From assembly GCA_030550775.1 (NCBI GenBank), contig JAUQOS010000003.1, forward strand, positions 1-37,664: DNA of 37,664 bases, written 5' to 3'. The translations under genes and the position numbers were made by a program. Positions 16,573 through 24,203 of the stretch are shown in pieces. Source of the DNA: Armatimonadota bacterium. GTDB taxonomy: Bacteria > Armatimonadota > Fimbriimonadia > Fimbriimonadales > GBS-DC. Within the stretch, counting starts at the first letter, position 1. Every line of letters begins with the position of its first letter. The notes beneath the pieces are model-generated. The model had not been told where the DNA came from and ran no database searches. It saw nothing but the letters and a program-made list of their open reading frames with translations.

Positions 16573-17130
16573 ATGCTAGTTCGAACACGACGCCGCGCAC
16601 GCGGCTCGATGCTGTTAGAGGTAGTGCTCGCCAGCGCGATTGGCGGGATCGCAATCGCATTGATTGTGGGCACGCAAATCCATGTGTTGCGCAACTATCA
16701 GCGCGCGTTGGCACATAACACGGGCAACCGCGCCGCCTATAACGCGCTGCGCGAGATTCGGACGATTGCCCAGCTAGCAATGCGCGCGACTGTATTGGGC
16801 AATACCGTGACCCTTACTCTGCCGGCGCGCGCGCCCACAGGGCAACTGATTCTACCGCTGCAACCCGACCCTGCAAACGCCGCAACGATAACCGCCGATA
16901 TGGCAACTGGGCAGCTAATACTCACGCATGGGGGGCAGACGCGTGTGCTCCTGCGCAATCTGGTGAACACCACTCCTCAGGGTGCCCCCTATGCGCCCTT
17001 CGCGGTGCAGCAGGTAGCACCAGGTGTGGTGGTACTCCACGTGCGCCTGAGTGTGCGCGAAACTCATGCCAGCGGTACCGAACGGTTTTTGTATGAAGAA
17101 ACCATTATGCTGCGCAACGCAGTACGCTAG
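16573..17130 (+). CDS. PilW-like minor prepilin
   Basis: A 185-residue protein. The leader RRRARG|SMLLEVVLASAIGGIAIALIVGT fits a prepilin site with Ser at +1 and Glu at +5, followed by a helix with NRAAYNALREIRTIAQL as in PilW/GspJ proteins. The rest is rich in beta strands and lacks cysteines. The ATG at 16573 is preceded by GGGGAGG; the GTG at 16540 in the track is not needed. It lies between the PilV-like and PilX-like genes, the usual minor pilin order. Confidence 0.8.
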   Translation: MLVRTRRRARGSMLLEVVLASAIGGIAIALIVGTQIHVLRNYQRALAHNTGNRAAYNALREIRTIAQLAMRATVLGNTVTLTLPARAPTGQLILPLQPDPANAATITADMATGQLILTHGGQTRVLLRNLVNTTPQGAPYAPFAVQQVAPGVVVLHVRLSVRETHASGTERFLYEETIMLRNAVR

Positions 17131-17145
17131 CGGGAGGTGAACCTA

Positions 17146-18990
17146 ATGAAACTTCGAGGGCGACGTACCCGAGGCAGTACTTTAGTGACGACTTTGATCT
17201 TGGGCACTTTAGCCACGCTCACAGGAGTGGCATACATTGAGCTTGCCACGCGCGACATTCGCACGGCATCGGCACGCGTACGAGAGTTGGTCACCCAAAA
17301 TCTGGCGGAGGCAGGCCTCAACGCCGTCGCCCAAGAGATTTGGCGCCAGTTTCGGATGCGCCAAAGTTTCAATCCGCTTGCTGCCTTGCAAGGGCAGGTG
17401 TTCACAGGCACCATCGCAGGCGTAGGCAACTACACCACAACCGTTGTTGCGATTGACACGATTGACAGCTATACTCGTCGGCTCACTTTACGCTCGGTGG
17501 GCTGGATTGACCACAACAATAACGGGCAGTTAGACCCGCACGAGCCACGCCAAGTGGTTCAACAAACTTTTGACCTCACGCTCAGCCGTTCGGCAGTGTT
17601 TGACTATGCCTACTTCGTGAACAACTACGGCTGGATGTATGGCTTTAGTGGCGAGCAGCTAGTTATGAATGGCGATGCGCGCTCCAACGGCGATTTCGAG
17701 TTCCGCTACGGCTCGGGTGGTCCGCCCGTTATCAACGGCTCGATTATTGCATCGCCCAACGAGCGGCTCACACCCGCGGCGCAAGGGCGTATCATCTTGC
17801 CCAACGGTAACCAGGTGCCCCGACAGTGGAGCAATGCGGAATATCTTCAACGCAGCCTGTTGGATCCGTGGATGCGCCCTGCATACAACAGCGCAGTTCA
17901 CGGCGCCTTTGGTAGTGCCACGTTCAACCTCTGGCGCGATTACCTATACCATGCAAACGCGCAAATGGTTGACGGTAGCCCCTTCGGTGCGGTGTTAGCC
18001 GATGTCACTGGCACGCGCAACTTCAGCAATCGATACCTTGACAACCGCCCCACCAGCGAACTGGTACTGCCAGACCTTAGCGATTTGAACTTCTACATCA
18101 ACCTGTCGCGCAGTTGGCGCAATCCGAAAGCCACCTTTTCTGATGGTCTGCCCAACCCCAACTACAATCAGCCCGCGCGCATTGAGGTGTGGGATCCTCA
18201 GCAAGGGCGCTATGTGCGCGTGGATACGAACGGCGTCATCAATGGGAGTATCGCTCTCATCGGCTACCGCAATCGCCCGATTCGTATCCACGGACCGATT
18301 ACCGTCACCCAAGATGTGGTGATTCGGGGCTACATTGAGGGGCAGGGCACCATCTACGCAGGGCGCAATGTGCACATCGTGGGCGATATCATCTACAAAA
18401 ACCCGCCCGATTTTCGCGGGAACATCCTAAACCAGGTACTGGCACGCAACGAGCGTGCCGACGCGTTGGGGCTGGCAGCGCGCGGAAGCATCATAATGGG
18501 CAACACCAAGCGGTTTGGCGACCCCTACCCGCTGCGCTATATGACCCCCCCCTTTACGCGCGGGCGCTACGACGAAAACGGCAACTGGATACCACCGTTT
18601 GACGCCCGCCAAATTGACAGCACAGGGCGCATGCGCTATCAATCCGCCTACGGCGACCCCGGCCAAAACGAGATTGAACGCCTCTCGCTGCAGATTGATA
18701 TTGACCAAAACGGCGTGATCGACGCCGATGAGCGAGGTATCTCGCGAATTGACGCGATTATGTTCACCAACTTTGTGGGCGGAGGGAACCTTGCCACCGA
18801 CGGGCGTGGGCTAACCATCAACGGCACGATTATTGCCAAAGATGAGGCGATGGTGCTGTACAGCCTACCCCTGCGCTTCAACTACGACTGGCGCATTCGA
18901 GAGCGTAGCTTGGATGACCAGCCGCTAATCAACATCGAGCTGCCGCGTGTGGCGAGGATTGTGCGCCTTGCATGGCAGCGAACCCAATAA
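17146..18990 (+). CDS. Large PilX-like pilus assembly protein
   Basis: A 614-residue protein beginning MKLRGRRTRGSTLVTTLILGTLATLTGVAYIELA, a PilX/GspK-type leader that lacks the +5 Glu (T instead), as PilX and GspK do. LVTQNLAEAGLNAVAQEIW continues the long helix. The remaining 500 residues are much longer than normal PilX and contain a stretch of parallel-beta character (VINGSIIASPNE, IRIHGPITVTQDVVIRGYIEG, GTIYAGRNVHIVGDIIYK, LTINGTIIAKDEAM), which suggests a beta-helix-like or adhesin domain. A calcium-loop-like DHNNNGQLDPHE and DIDQNGVIDADE also stand out as EF-hand-like Asp/Asn-rich loops. It could be a tip adhesin, by analogy only. ATG at 17146 follows GGGAGG with good spacing. Confidence 0.75.
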   Translation: MKLRGRRTRGSTLVTTLILGTLATLTGVAYIELATRDIRTASARVRELVTQNLAEAGLNAVAQEIWRQFRMRQSFNPLAALQGQVFTGTIAGVGNYTTTVVAIDTIDSYTRRLTLRSVGWIDHNNNGQLDPHEPRQVVQQTFDLTLSRSAVFDYAYFVNNYGWMYGFSGEQLVMNGDARSNGDFEFRYGSGGPPVINGSIIASPNERLTPAAQGRIILPNGNQVPRQWSNAEYLQRSLLDPWMRPAYNSAVHGAFGSATFNLWRDYLYHANAQMVDGSPFGAVLADVTGTRNFSNRYLDNRPTSELVLPDLSDLNFYINLSRSWRNPKATFSDGLPNPNYNQPARIEVWDPQQGRYVRVDTNGVINGSIALIGYRNRPIRIHGPITVTQDVVIRGYIEGQGTIYAGRNVHIVGDIIYKNPPDFRGNILNQVLARNERADALGLAARGSIIMGNTKRFGDPYPLRYMTPPFTRGRYDENGNWIPPFDARQIDSTGRMRYQSAYGDPGQNEIERLSLQIDIDQNGVIDADERGISRIDAIMFTNFVGGGNLATDGRGLTINGTIIAKDEAMVLYSLPLRFNYDWRIRERSLDDQPLINIELPRVARIVRLAWQRTQ

Positions 18991-18993
18991 CCG

Positions 18994-19020
18994 CTGGTGC
19001 GACGGCATTCTTGCCGTCGC
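18994..19020 (+). repeat. Palindromic repeat, copy A (GGTGCGACGGCA type)
   Basis: GCGACGGCA (18999-19007) and TGCCGTCGC (19012-19020) form a perfect 9-base stem with loop TTCT, directly after the PilX-like stop. The same core CTGGTGCGACGGC recurs at 28896 and a related palindrome lies at 19545. Confidence 0.6.
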
Positions 19021-19055
19021 CAACTGCACCAACGCACTCAGGGAGGTATGCGACC

Positions 19056-19535
19056 ATGACGATGCGAACAATCACAGCAACTGTTGTATGCATCGCGATT
19101 TGGAGCACAGGCTGGGCGATTGCCACCGAAGGGCGTAACCCAAACGAGCGCCCCAGTTGGTGGAAAGAGTATGAGAACGCGCCTGCGATTGAAGTCAGCC
19201 CACAAGCGGTTGCGCCCAAGGGCGATGTGCCCAGCGTGGTGGACGAGGCGGTGACGCGCTATGCCCCCTCAGGCGTGCCACAGCACTTGGTCATTACACC
19301 TTCTACTGCTGCTCAGCACGGAACCGCTGCCCAAAACTTACCCACCATTGATTCAACACAAGTGCTGCGCGAGGCTGAGCGCCAACCCGCTTCGGGAGCG
19401 CAGCTACTGGGGCGCGGCGTGGCGATTTTAGCGGTGTTTTTGCTGATTGGTGGGAGCGCTGCGTTCGGAATCGTGCGATGGCTAAGCCAGCAGCTTCCAG
19501 AGCCGCCACAACCCTCGCGCCGACGGCGCTTCTAA
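19056..19535 (+). CDS. Unrecognised exported protein with C-terminal membrane anchor
   Basis: A 159-residue protein that I do not recognise. MTMRTITATVVCIAIWSTGWAIA is a good signal peptide. A polar region rich in Pro, Ala and Thr follows (RPSWWKEYENAPAIEV near its start), and a C-terminal membrane helix (GVAILAVFLLIGGSAAFGIV) ends with a basic tail RRRRF, the plan of a sorting-type anchor (signal, stalk, TM, positive tail). The ATG at 19056 is used instead of the track start inside the previous gene; GGGAGG lies about 10 bases before it. It is the last gene of the pilin cluster, so a role at the filament base or as a substrate processed at the C-terminus is possible. Confidence 0.6.
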   Translation: MTMRTITATVVCIAIWSTGWAIATEGRNPNERPSWWKEYENAPAIEVSPQAVAPKGDVPSVVDEAVTRYAPSGVPQHLVITPSTAAQHGTAAQNLPTIDSTQVLREAERQPASGAQLLGRGVAILAVFLLIGGSAAFGIVRWLSQQLPEPPQPSRRRRF

Positions 19536-19544
19536 CGCGCCGCA

Positions 19545-19572
19545 GGTACGACGGCAACGCTGCCGTCGTACC
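19545..19572. terminator. Palindrome between convergent genes, repeat copy C
   Basis: GGTACGACGGCA and TGCCGTCGTACC are perfect 12-base inverted copies with loop ACGC, between two convergent genes that both end within 10 bases. It probably serves as a two-way transcript end, though no T run is present. It is a relative of the repeats at 18994 and 28896. Confidence 0.55.
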
Positions 19573-19578
19573 TCCCAA

Positions 19579-20403
19579 CTAACTCTGGAACACGGCGCGC
19601 AGCGTGTCGGCGATATGGCGCAAGCCTAACTCAGGAAACAGCCGATAGCCACTGACCTCCGCCGTGATGTAGCCCTGATAGCCAACCGCCTCCAACGCCG
19701 AACGCACCGCCATCCACGGCACATCGCCTTGCAACGGGTTGGTAAACCCTTGAATGTTGCCGATGTCGCTGCGGAAGTCTTTCACATGGACCCGCTTGAT
19801 GCGCGAGCCTAAAATGTTGATCCAGTGCTGTGGATAGCCGTATGCTAAGATGTTGCCTGCGTCAAAATAGACTCCCACATACGGGCTACCCAGCGAATCG
19901 ACCAAGTCGCGCATTTCCAGCGGGCTGAGCAGAAAACGGTTCCACACATTCTCAATGGCGATGGCTACTTTATAGCGTTCGGCATCAGGAAGGAGTTGCT
20001 GCAGGGCGTTTTTGGCGCGCTCGTAGGCAACATCGTAGGGTACTTCGGGCGTCACTACGCCTGGCACCACCAAGATGGCGTCGATTCCCATCGCGTGTGC
20101 CAAGCGCAGCTGATGCCGACATAGCTCGAGCGATTCCTCGCGCACTTTGGGGTCGGGGGCCGTAAACGGTTTTTGCCAGTAGACGCCTGTGGACAGGGCA
20201 CTCAACTCCACGCCGAGGGCATCAGCCTCGCGTCGGATTTGCTGGGCGTCGCTGTTGCTGGTTGTAGGGCTAATCGCTCCCGAGAACTCCATGTTGAACT
20301 CAATCGCGTCAAAGCCTGACTCTTTGGCGACGCGCAAGCAACTCTTCACATCCCATTCGCTGGGCATCGTCCAGCGATTGATAGCAATCTTGAACGCTGG
20401 CAT
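19579..20403 (-). CDS. Sugar phosphate isomerase/epimerase-like TIM barrel
   Basis: A 274-residue protein of the xylose isomerase-like superfamily (AP_endonuc_2 fold). Motifs: ESGFDAIEFNMEFSG near residue 29, MGIDAILVVPG, VAIAIENVWNRFLLSP with the metal-binding Glu, VGVYFDAGNILAYGYP with the second metal site Asp, and RVHVKDF with the His. The pattern IENVWN and DAGN-G-P is close to L-ribulose-5-phosphate 3-epimerase (UlaE/SgbU-like) proteins. Substrate cannot be fixed from sequence. ATG at 20401-20403; no strong ribosome binding site is seen. Confidence 0.8.
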   Translation of the reverse strand: MPAFKIAINRWTMPSEWDVKSCLRVAKESGFDAIEFNMEFSGAISPTTSNSDAQQIRREADALGVELSALSTGVYWQKPFTAPDPKVREESLELCRHQLRLAHAMGIDAILVVPGVVTPEVPYDVAYERAKNALQQLLPDAERYKVAIAIENVWNRFLLSPLEMRDLVDSLGSPYVGVYFDAGNILAYGYPQHWINILGSRIKRVHVKDFRSDIGNIQGFTNPLQGDVPWMAVRSALEAVGYQGYITAEVSGYRLFPELGLRHIADTLRAVFQS

Positions 20404-20491
20404 AGATATGGGTTTCTCGCCTCAGCTCCCGATTCCTGCAACCCACTGTTGGTTCCGCCGAGCAAGGAGGAGGACAGGCAGGTAGGCTGGT

Positions 20492-20821
20492 CTATTCAAC
20501 AGGCTCTGATTCGAGAGGTTCTTCTTCCTCCGCAGTTTCGGGGCTGAAAATCGCCTCGGGGCGACTGAGCCGTTTGGCAAGCGTTTCCTGCGTGAGGGCG
20601 GAGAGCACAATCTGCCCGCTGCTGAGGAAAATCACGCAGCGTGTGCGTCGCCCTTGCGTGGCATCAATGATGCGCGTGCCCTCGCGCCGCAGTTGCTGCA
20701 CCAGTCGCTTCACCGGCGCGGAATCGATGCGCACTAGCGCGACGATTTTGTCCGTCATCACAAAGTTGTAAAAGCCCACATTCAGCAGTGGGGGCAGGGT
20801 CGGCGTTCGCTCGTCTTGCAT
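20492..20821 (-). CDS. remA: RemA-like regulatory protein (DUF370)
   Basis: About 109 residues. The core LLNVGFYNFVMTDKIVALV, SAPVKRLVQQLRREGTRIID and ATQGRRTRCVIFLSSGQIVLSA matches the RemA/DUF370 family of about 90 residues, ring-forming DNA-binding proteins that activate matrix genes in Bacillus. The C-terminal tail is unusual: about 20 extra residues very rich in Glu (ETAEEEEPLESEPVE). The ATG at 20819-20821 is chosen; a GTG at 20842 would add seven residues. Neither start has a good ribosome binding site. The location next to the pilin cluster is suggestive because RemA controls surface structures elsewhere, but there is no direct evidence. Confidence 0.85.
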   Translation of the reverse strand: MQDERTPTLPPLLNVGFYNFVMTDKIVALVRIDSAPVKRLVQQLRREGTRIIDATQGRRTRCVIFLSSGQIVLSALTQETLAKRLSRPEAIFSPETAEEEEPLESEPVE

Positions 20822-20863
20822 CGTAGGGCACAAGTTCGGCACTTCGCGGACGAGTCCTGCCTC

Positions 20864-20893
20864 TTGAATTCAGAGGCAGTGGCGTGGTATAAT
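20864..20893 (+). promoter_or_regulatory. Promoter of tRNA-Ala
   Basis: TTGAAT (20864-20869) and TATAAT (20888-20893) are separated by 18 bases, and the tRNA begins 14 bases after the -10. This is the clearest sigma-70-type promoter with both boxes in the window. Confidence 0.75.
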
Positions 20894-20907
20894 TACTCCC
20901 GCAGCGT

Positions 20908-20983
20908 GGGGCGGTAGCTCAGCTGGGAGAGCGCTAGAATCGCACTCTAGAGGTCGGGGGTTCGAGTCCCCTCCGCTCCACCA
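20908..20983 (+). tRNA. trnA: tRNA-Ala (anticodon CGC)
   Basis: A 76-base cloverleaf: acceptor GGGGCGG pairs with CCGCTCC and includes the G3-U70 wobble that identifies alanine tRNAs. The D stem GCTC/GAGC, anticodon stem CTAGA/TCTAG with CGC at 20941-20943, T arm GGGGGTTCGAGTCCCC, discriminator A and encoded CCA at 20981-20983 are all present. The 177 bases from here to purH hold no recognised gene. Confidence 0.95.
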
Positions 20984-21147
20984 CCATTCTGGAGTGAATC
21001 TCTGACGCCAACCTACCACAGGTTGCGGTTTGCCATGCACTACCGCCCTCGAATCTAGTGACCGTCGCATAGTCGTAGCTTCCCCCTGACCAAAGTACAT
21101 CCTCAGGTGCTGCTGGTACGAAGCACAGCAGGGCAACCGATTTTAGG

Positions 21148-21153
21148 TATCCT
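21148..21153 (+). promoter_or_regulatory. Possible -10 element of purH, 7 bases before the ATG
   Basis: TATCCT lies 7 bases upstream of the purH ATG with no Shine-Dalgarno between, fitting the leaderless pattern of purL and mnmG. Confidence 0.4.
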
Positions 21154-21160
21154 ACGGATT

Positions 21161-22723
21161 ATGACAGCAGCTCCTGTGGCGTTGCTGAGCGTTTCCGACA
21201 AGCGCGGGTTGGAACTGTTCGCTCGCGGACTGCACGAGTTAGGCTTCCAACTGCTTTCCACAGGGGGCACGGCGCGCGCGTTGCATACTGCAGGCATTCC
21301 CGTGCGCGATGTAAGCGAGTGGACGGGCTTCCCCGAAATCTTAGATGGGCGCGTGAAGACCCTGCACCCGCGCATACACGCCGCGATTCTGGCAAACCTG
21401 CACCTGCCCGCGCACCGGCAAACCCTCAGCGATTTGAGCCTCAGCCCGATTACACTGGTGGCGGTCAACCTCTATCCGTTTGAGCAAGCGTGGCGTATGG
21501 GCGCGTCGGAGGCGGAGATGATTGAGCAGATTGACATCGGGGGACCGACGCTGGTGCGCGCAGCGGCGAAAAACTTTGAACATGTGGCAGTGGTGGTGCG
21601 CCCCGACGATTACGGGTGGGTGCTGAGCCGTTTGCGGGGAGGCGGGCTGAGCCGCGAGGAGCGCGCCCTGCTGGCGGCACGCGCCTTCGCCCATGTTGCC
21701 GAGTACGACGCGCTAATTGCCCAGTGGTTCCGTCGCTACGATCCCGAAGGCGTGCTGCCCAAAACGCTGACACTCACCTTCCGCCGTGTCCAACGCCTGC
21801 GCTACGGCGAAAACCCCCACCAGCAAGCGGCGTTCTATCGCGAGCCGTTTGCGCCCCCCAGCACCATCGCCACTGCGGAGCAACTGTGGGGCAAGGAACT
21901 TTCCTACAACAACCTGCTTGATGCCGATGCCGCACTGGAGCTGGTGCGCGAGTTCGAACAGCCAGCGTGCGTCATTGTGAAGCATACCAATCCGTGTGGT
22001 GTGGCGCTGGGCGCAAGTATTACAGAAGCCTTTCTGCGGGCCTACGAAGCTGACCCCGTGTCAGCATACGGAGGTATCGTGGCGTGCAACCGCCTGATAG
22101 ACCGCGAGGTAGCCGAGGCGATGGTGGCGCCGGGCACCTTTTTTGAGGTGATTTTGGCACCCGACTTTGCCCCCGATGCGCTTGTCTTGTTCCAAGAGCG
22201 CAAAGGCTGGGGGCAGAATGTGCGCCTGCTGCGCACGGGCGAGCTGTTGCCACCCGACCAACTGGCGGGCTACGCCCTACGCAGCCTCACGGGCGGCGCG
22301 CTTTACACGGAACGTGATGTAATTGACTGGAACCCCGACACCTTGCAGGTCGTTACGGAGCGCGTGCCCACCGAGGCGGAATGGGCAGATCTGCGCTTCG
22401 CATGGCGCGTGGTCAAGCATGTCAAATCCAACGCGATCGTGGTGGCAAAGGGGGGTGTCGTGTGGGGCGTTGGCGCGGGTCAGATGAACCGCGTGGGCGC
22501 GGTGCGCCTTGCCTTGGAGCAGGCAGGCGCGCACGCCCGTGGTGCCGTGCTGGCATCCGACGCCTTCTTCCCCTTTCCCGACAGCGTGGATTTGGCTGCG
22601 CAGGCGGGTATCCACGCCATTATCCAACCTGGAGGCTCCAAGCGCGACCCCGAGGTCATCGCCGCCGCTAACGAGACGGGCATCGCGATGGTATTCACAG
22701 GGGTTCGCCACTTTCGGCATTAG
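21161..22723 (+). CDS. purH: Bifunctional AICAR formyltransferase / IMP cyclohydrolase PurH
   Basis: PurH catalyses the last two steps of IMP synthesis. The 520 residues show the N-terminal cyclohydrolase domain (VALLSVSDKRGLELFARGL, LLSTGGTARAL, EILDGRVKTLHPRIHAAIL) and the C-terminal transformylase domain (LRYGENPHQQAAFY, CVIVKHTNPCGVALG, AYGGIVACNR, VKSNAIVVAK, SDAFFPFPDSVDLAAQAGI, then RHFRH at the end). Length is normal. The ATG at 21161 is chosen because the cyclohydrolase fold begins four residues later; the track start 54 bases upstream lies inside the promoter region. Its stop codon overlaps that of the convergent transferase gene. Confidence 0.97.
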   Translation: MTAAPVALLSVSDKRGLELFARGLHELGFQLLSTGGTARALHTAGIPVRDVSEWTGFPEILDGRVKTLHPRIHAAILANLHLPAHRQTLSDLSLSPITLVAVNLYPFEQAWRMGASEAEMIEQIDIGGPTLVRAAAKNFEHVAVVVRPDDYGWVLSRLRGGGLSREERALLAARAFAHVAEYDALIAQWFRRYDPEGVLPKTLTLTFRRVQRLRYGENPHQQAAFYREPFAPPSTIATAEQLWGKELSYNNLLDADAALELVREFEQPACVIVKHTNPCGVALGASITEAFLRAYEADPVSAYGGIVACNRLIDREVAEAMVAPGTFFEVILAPDFAPDALVLFQERKGWGQNVRLLRTGELLPPDQLAGYALRSLTGGALYTERDVIDWNPDTLQVVTERVPTEAEWADLRFAWRVVKHVKSNAIVVAKGGVVWGVGAGQMNRVGAVRLALEQAGAHARGAVLASDAFFPFPDSVDLAAQAGIHAIIQPGGSKRDPEVIAAANETGIAMVFTGVRHFRH

Positions 22724-23736
22724 CCAATCGCGCGGCGGAACAACAACACCGCCACAATCGCCATCGCCGCCGCGATGCCGTACAAAATCAACACTGTCTG
22801 CCGCTGGGTTAGTCCACGCTCCAGCAGCTGGTGGTGGATATGCTTCTTGTCGGGCATATGGATGGGCTGCCCTGTTAGAGCGCGGCGCACCACCGCCAAC
22901 CCCGCATCCAGCAATGGCAAACCGAACACCAAAATCGGAATAACGATCGCGAATGCGGTGGCAGTCTTGAACGCGCCGATCACCGACAGCCCGCCCAACA
23001 TAAAGCCCAGGAACTGCGCCCCGCCCGTGCCCATAAAGATGCGAGCAGGGTTGAAGTTATAACGCAAGAAGCCGCCCGCTGCACCCGCTATCGCCGCCGC
23101 AGTGATGGCAATCAACCAGTTGGGGTAGGGCTGGTTGAGCATATCGGCAGCTTGAAGCGCCATCAGCGCAAGCGCGAACGCCGCAATCGCGCTTACGCCC
23201 GCCGCTAAGCCGTCCAGCCCGTCAATCGTGTCCATCGTCTTACTGATAACGAAAATCCATAGCGCGGTCAGCGGAATGCTCCACGTGCCTAGCGAAATCC
23301 AGCGGGCTTGGTCAAACTTGCCGCCCAACGGCACGCTAATGCCTTCAATCTGTACACCGAACAGCTGAACCGCCAGCCCCGCCAGCAGCAGGAAGCCCAT
23401 CTGCACCAGTGCGGAAAGCGGTCGCTTATCGTCCAGCATGCCGACTAAAAGCACGCCTGTGCCCACCAACAGCAACCCGATAAACTGGAACGCCCGCCCC
23501 AGAAACACTTCATCGGAGGGTGCCAGCATGTAGAGGCGCAGCAGCCCTGCGAGCATGCCCACTACCACACCCGCGTAAATCGCCAGCCCGCCCCAACGCG
23601 GAATCGGCTCGGTGTGTACGCGCCGCGCATCGGGAATGTCCATCACGCCCATTCGGATTGCCCACTGGCGCACGCGCGGGGTCAGCAAGTAAGTGGTCAC
23701 TAACGCCACGATAAAAACCGCTGTAATAGTTTTCAT
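22720..23736 (-). CDS. WecA/TagO-like undecaprenyl-phosphate sugar-1-phosphate transferase
   Basis: A 338-residue polytopic membrane enzyme of the MraY/WecA family, which moves a HexNAc-1-phosphate onto the polyprenyl carrier to start cell-surface polysaccharide synthesis. Conserved blocks: [28 protein letters not shown] with the DD pair, [22 protein letters not shown] and the C-terminal histidine motif [14 protein letters not shown]. The usual FMGDTGS...FLG block reads [11 protein letters not shown] here: the Asp that coordinates magnesium in MraY is Thr. This could mean changed metal binding or a distinct subgroup. The ATG overlaps the stop of the dCMP deaminase gene (ATGA), so it is last in an operon. 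Confidence 0.88.
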   Translation of the reverse strand: MKTITAVFIVALVTTYLLTPRVRQWAIRMGVMDIPDARRVHTEPIPRWGGLAIYAGVVVGMLAGLLRLYMLAPSDEVFLGRAFQFIGLLLVGTGVLLVGMLDDKRPLSALVQMGFLLLAGLAVQLFGVQIEGISVPLGGKFDQARWISLGTWSIPLTALWIFVISKTMDTIDGLDGLAAGVSAIAAFALALMALQAADMLNQPYPNWLIAITAAAIAGAAGGFLRYNFNPARIFMGTGGAQFLGFMLGGLSVIGAFKTATAFAIVIPILVFGLPLLDAGLAVVRRALTGQPIHMPDKKHIHHQLLERGLTQRQTVLILYGIAAAMAIVAVLLFRRAIG

Positions 23737-24200
23737 CGCTTCGGTTTGTACGGTGCTAAATCCACCTCAGTAATTGTACCTTCGTAGTAGCGCGCCAGTT
23801 GTACGCCTGCCTCTGCAAAGAGTTCCAGCGCGAACTCGTCGGGGTAGTCGCCCTCGAACACCACGCGCTGGATGCCTGCATTGATAATCATCTTGGCGCA
23901 GTGATTACAGGGCTGATGCGTGACATAAATCGTGGCGCCGCGTGTGGAGACGCCGTTGAGGGCAGCTTGCAAAATCGCGTTCTGCTCGGCATGCAGGGCG
24001 CGAATGCAGTGCCCCGCCACGACGTAGCAGCCCACTTCGGTACAGTGTGCCAGCCCGGTGGGCGCGCCGTTGTAGCCGGTGGCTAAGATGCGCTTGTCTA
24101 ACACAATCACTGCACCGACGCTGCGGCGGGGGCAAGTGGCGCGCGTAGCCACCAACCGCGCAATCTCCATAAAATATTCATCCCAGCTGGGTCGGCTCAT
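23733..24200 (-). CDS. comEB: dCMP deaminase
   Basis: A 155-residue zinc deaminase that converts dCMP to dUMP for thymidylate synthesis. It shows the zinc site HAEQNAI (His and catalytic Glu) and PCNHCAK (two Cys ligands), plus [19 protein letters not shown] and [12 protein letters not shown], typical of the ComEB/dCMP group rather than cytidine deaminase. An extra cysteine/histidine set ([19 protein letters not shown]) matches the second zinc site of dCMP deaminases. It begins 3 bases after the glycerate kinase stop and has no Shine-Dalgarno. A TATCCT 9 bases upstream lies inside the kinase gene. Confidence 0.93.
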   Translation of the reverse strand: MSRPSWDEYFMEIARLVATRATCPRRSVGAVIVLDKRILATGYNGAPTGLAHCTEVGCYVVAGHCIRALHAEQNAILQAALNGVSTRGATIYVTHQPCNHCAKMIINAGIQRVVFEGDYPDEFALELFAEAGVQLARYYEGTITEVDLAPYKPKR

Positions 24201-24203
24201 CGG

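Noticed and set aside
20870-21136. Minus-strand ORF containing GGDSNPRPLECDSSALPAE
   Set aside because: This is the antisense translation of tRNA-Ala, a well-known false protein; the tRNA structure explains the sequence fully.
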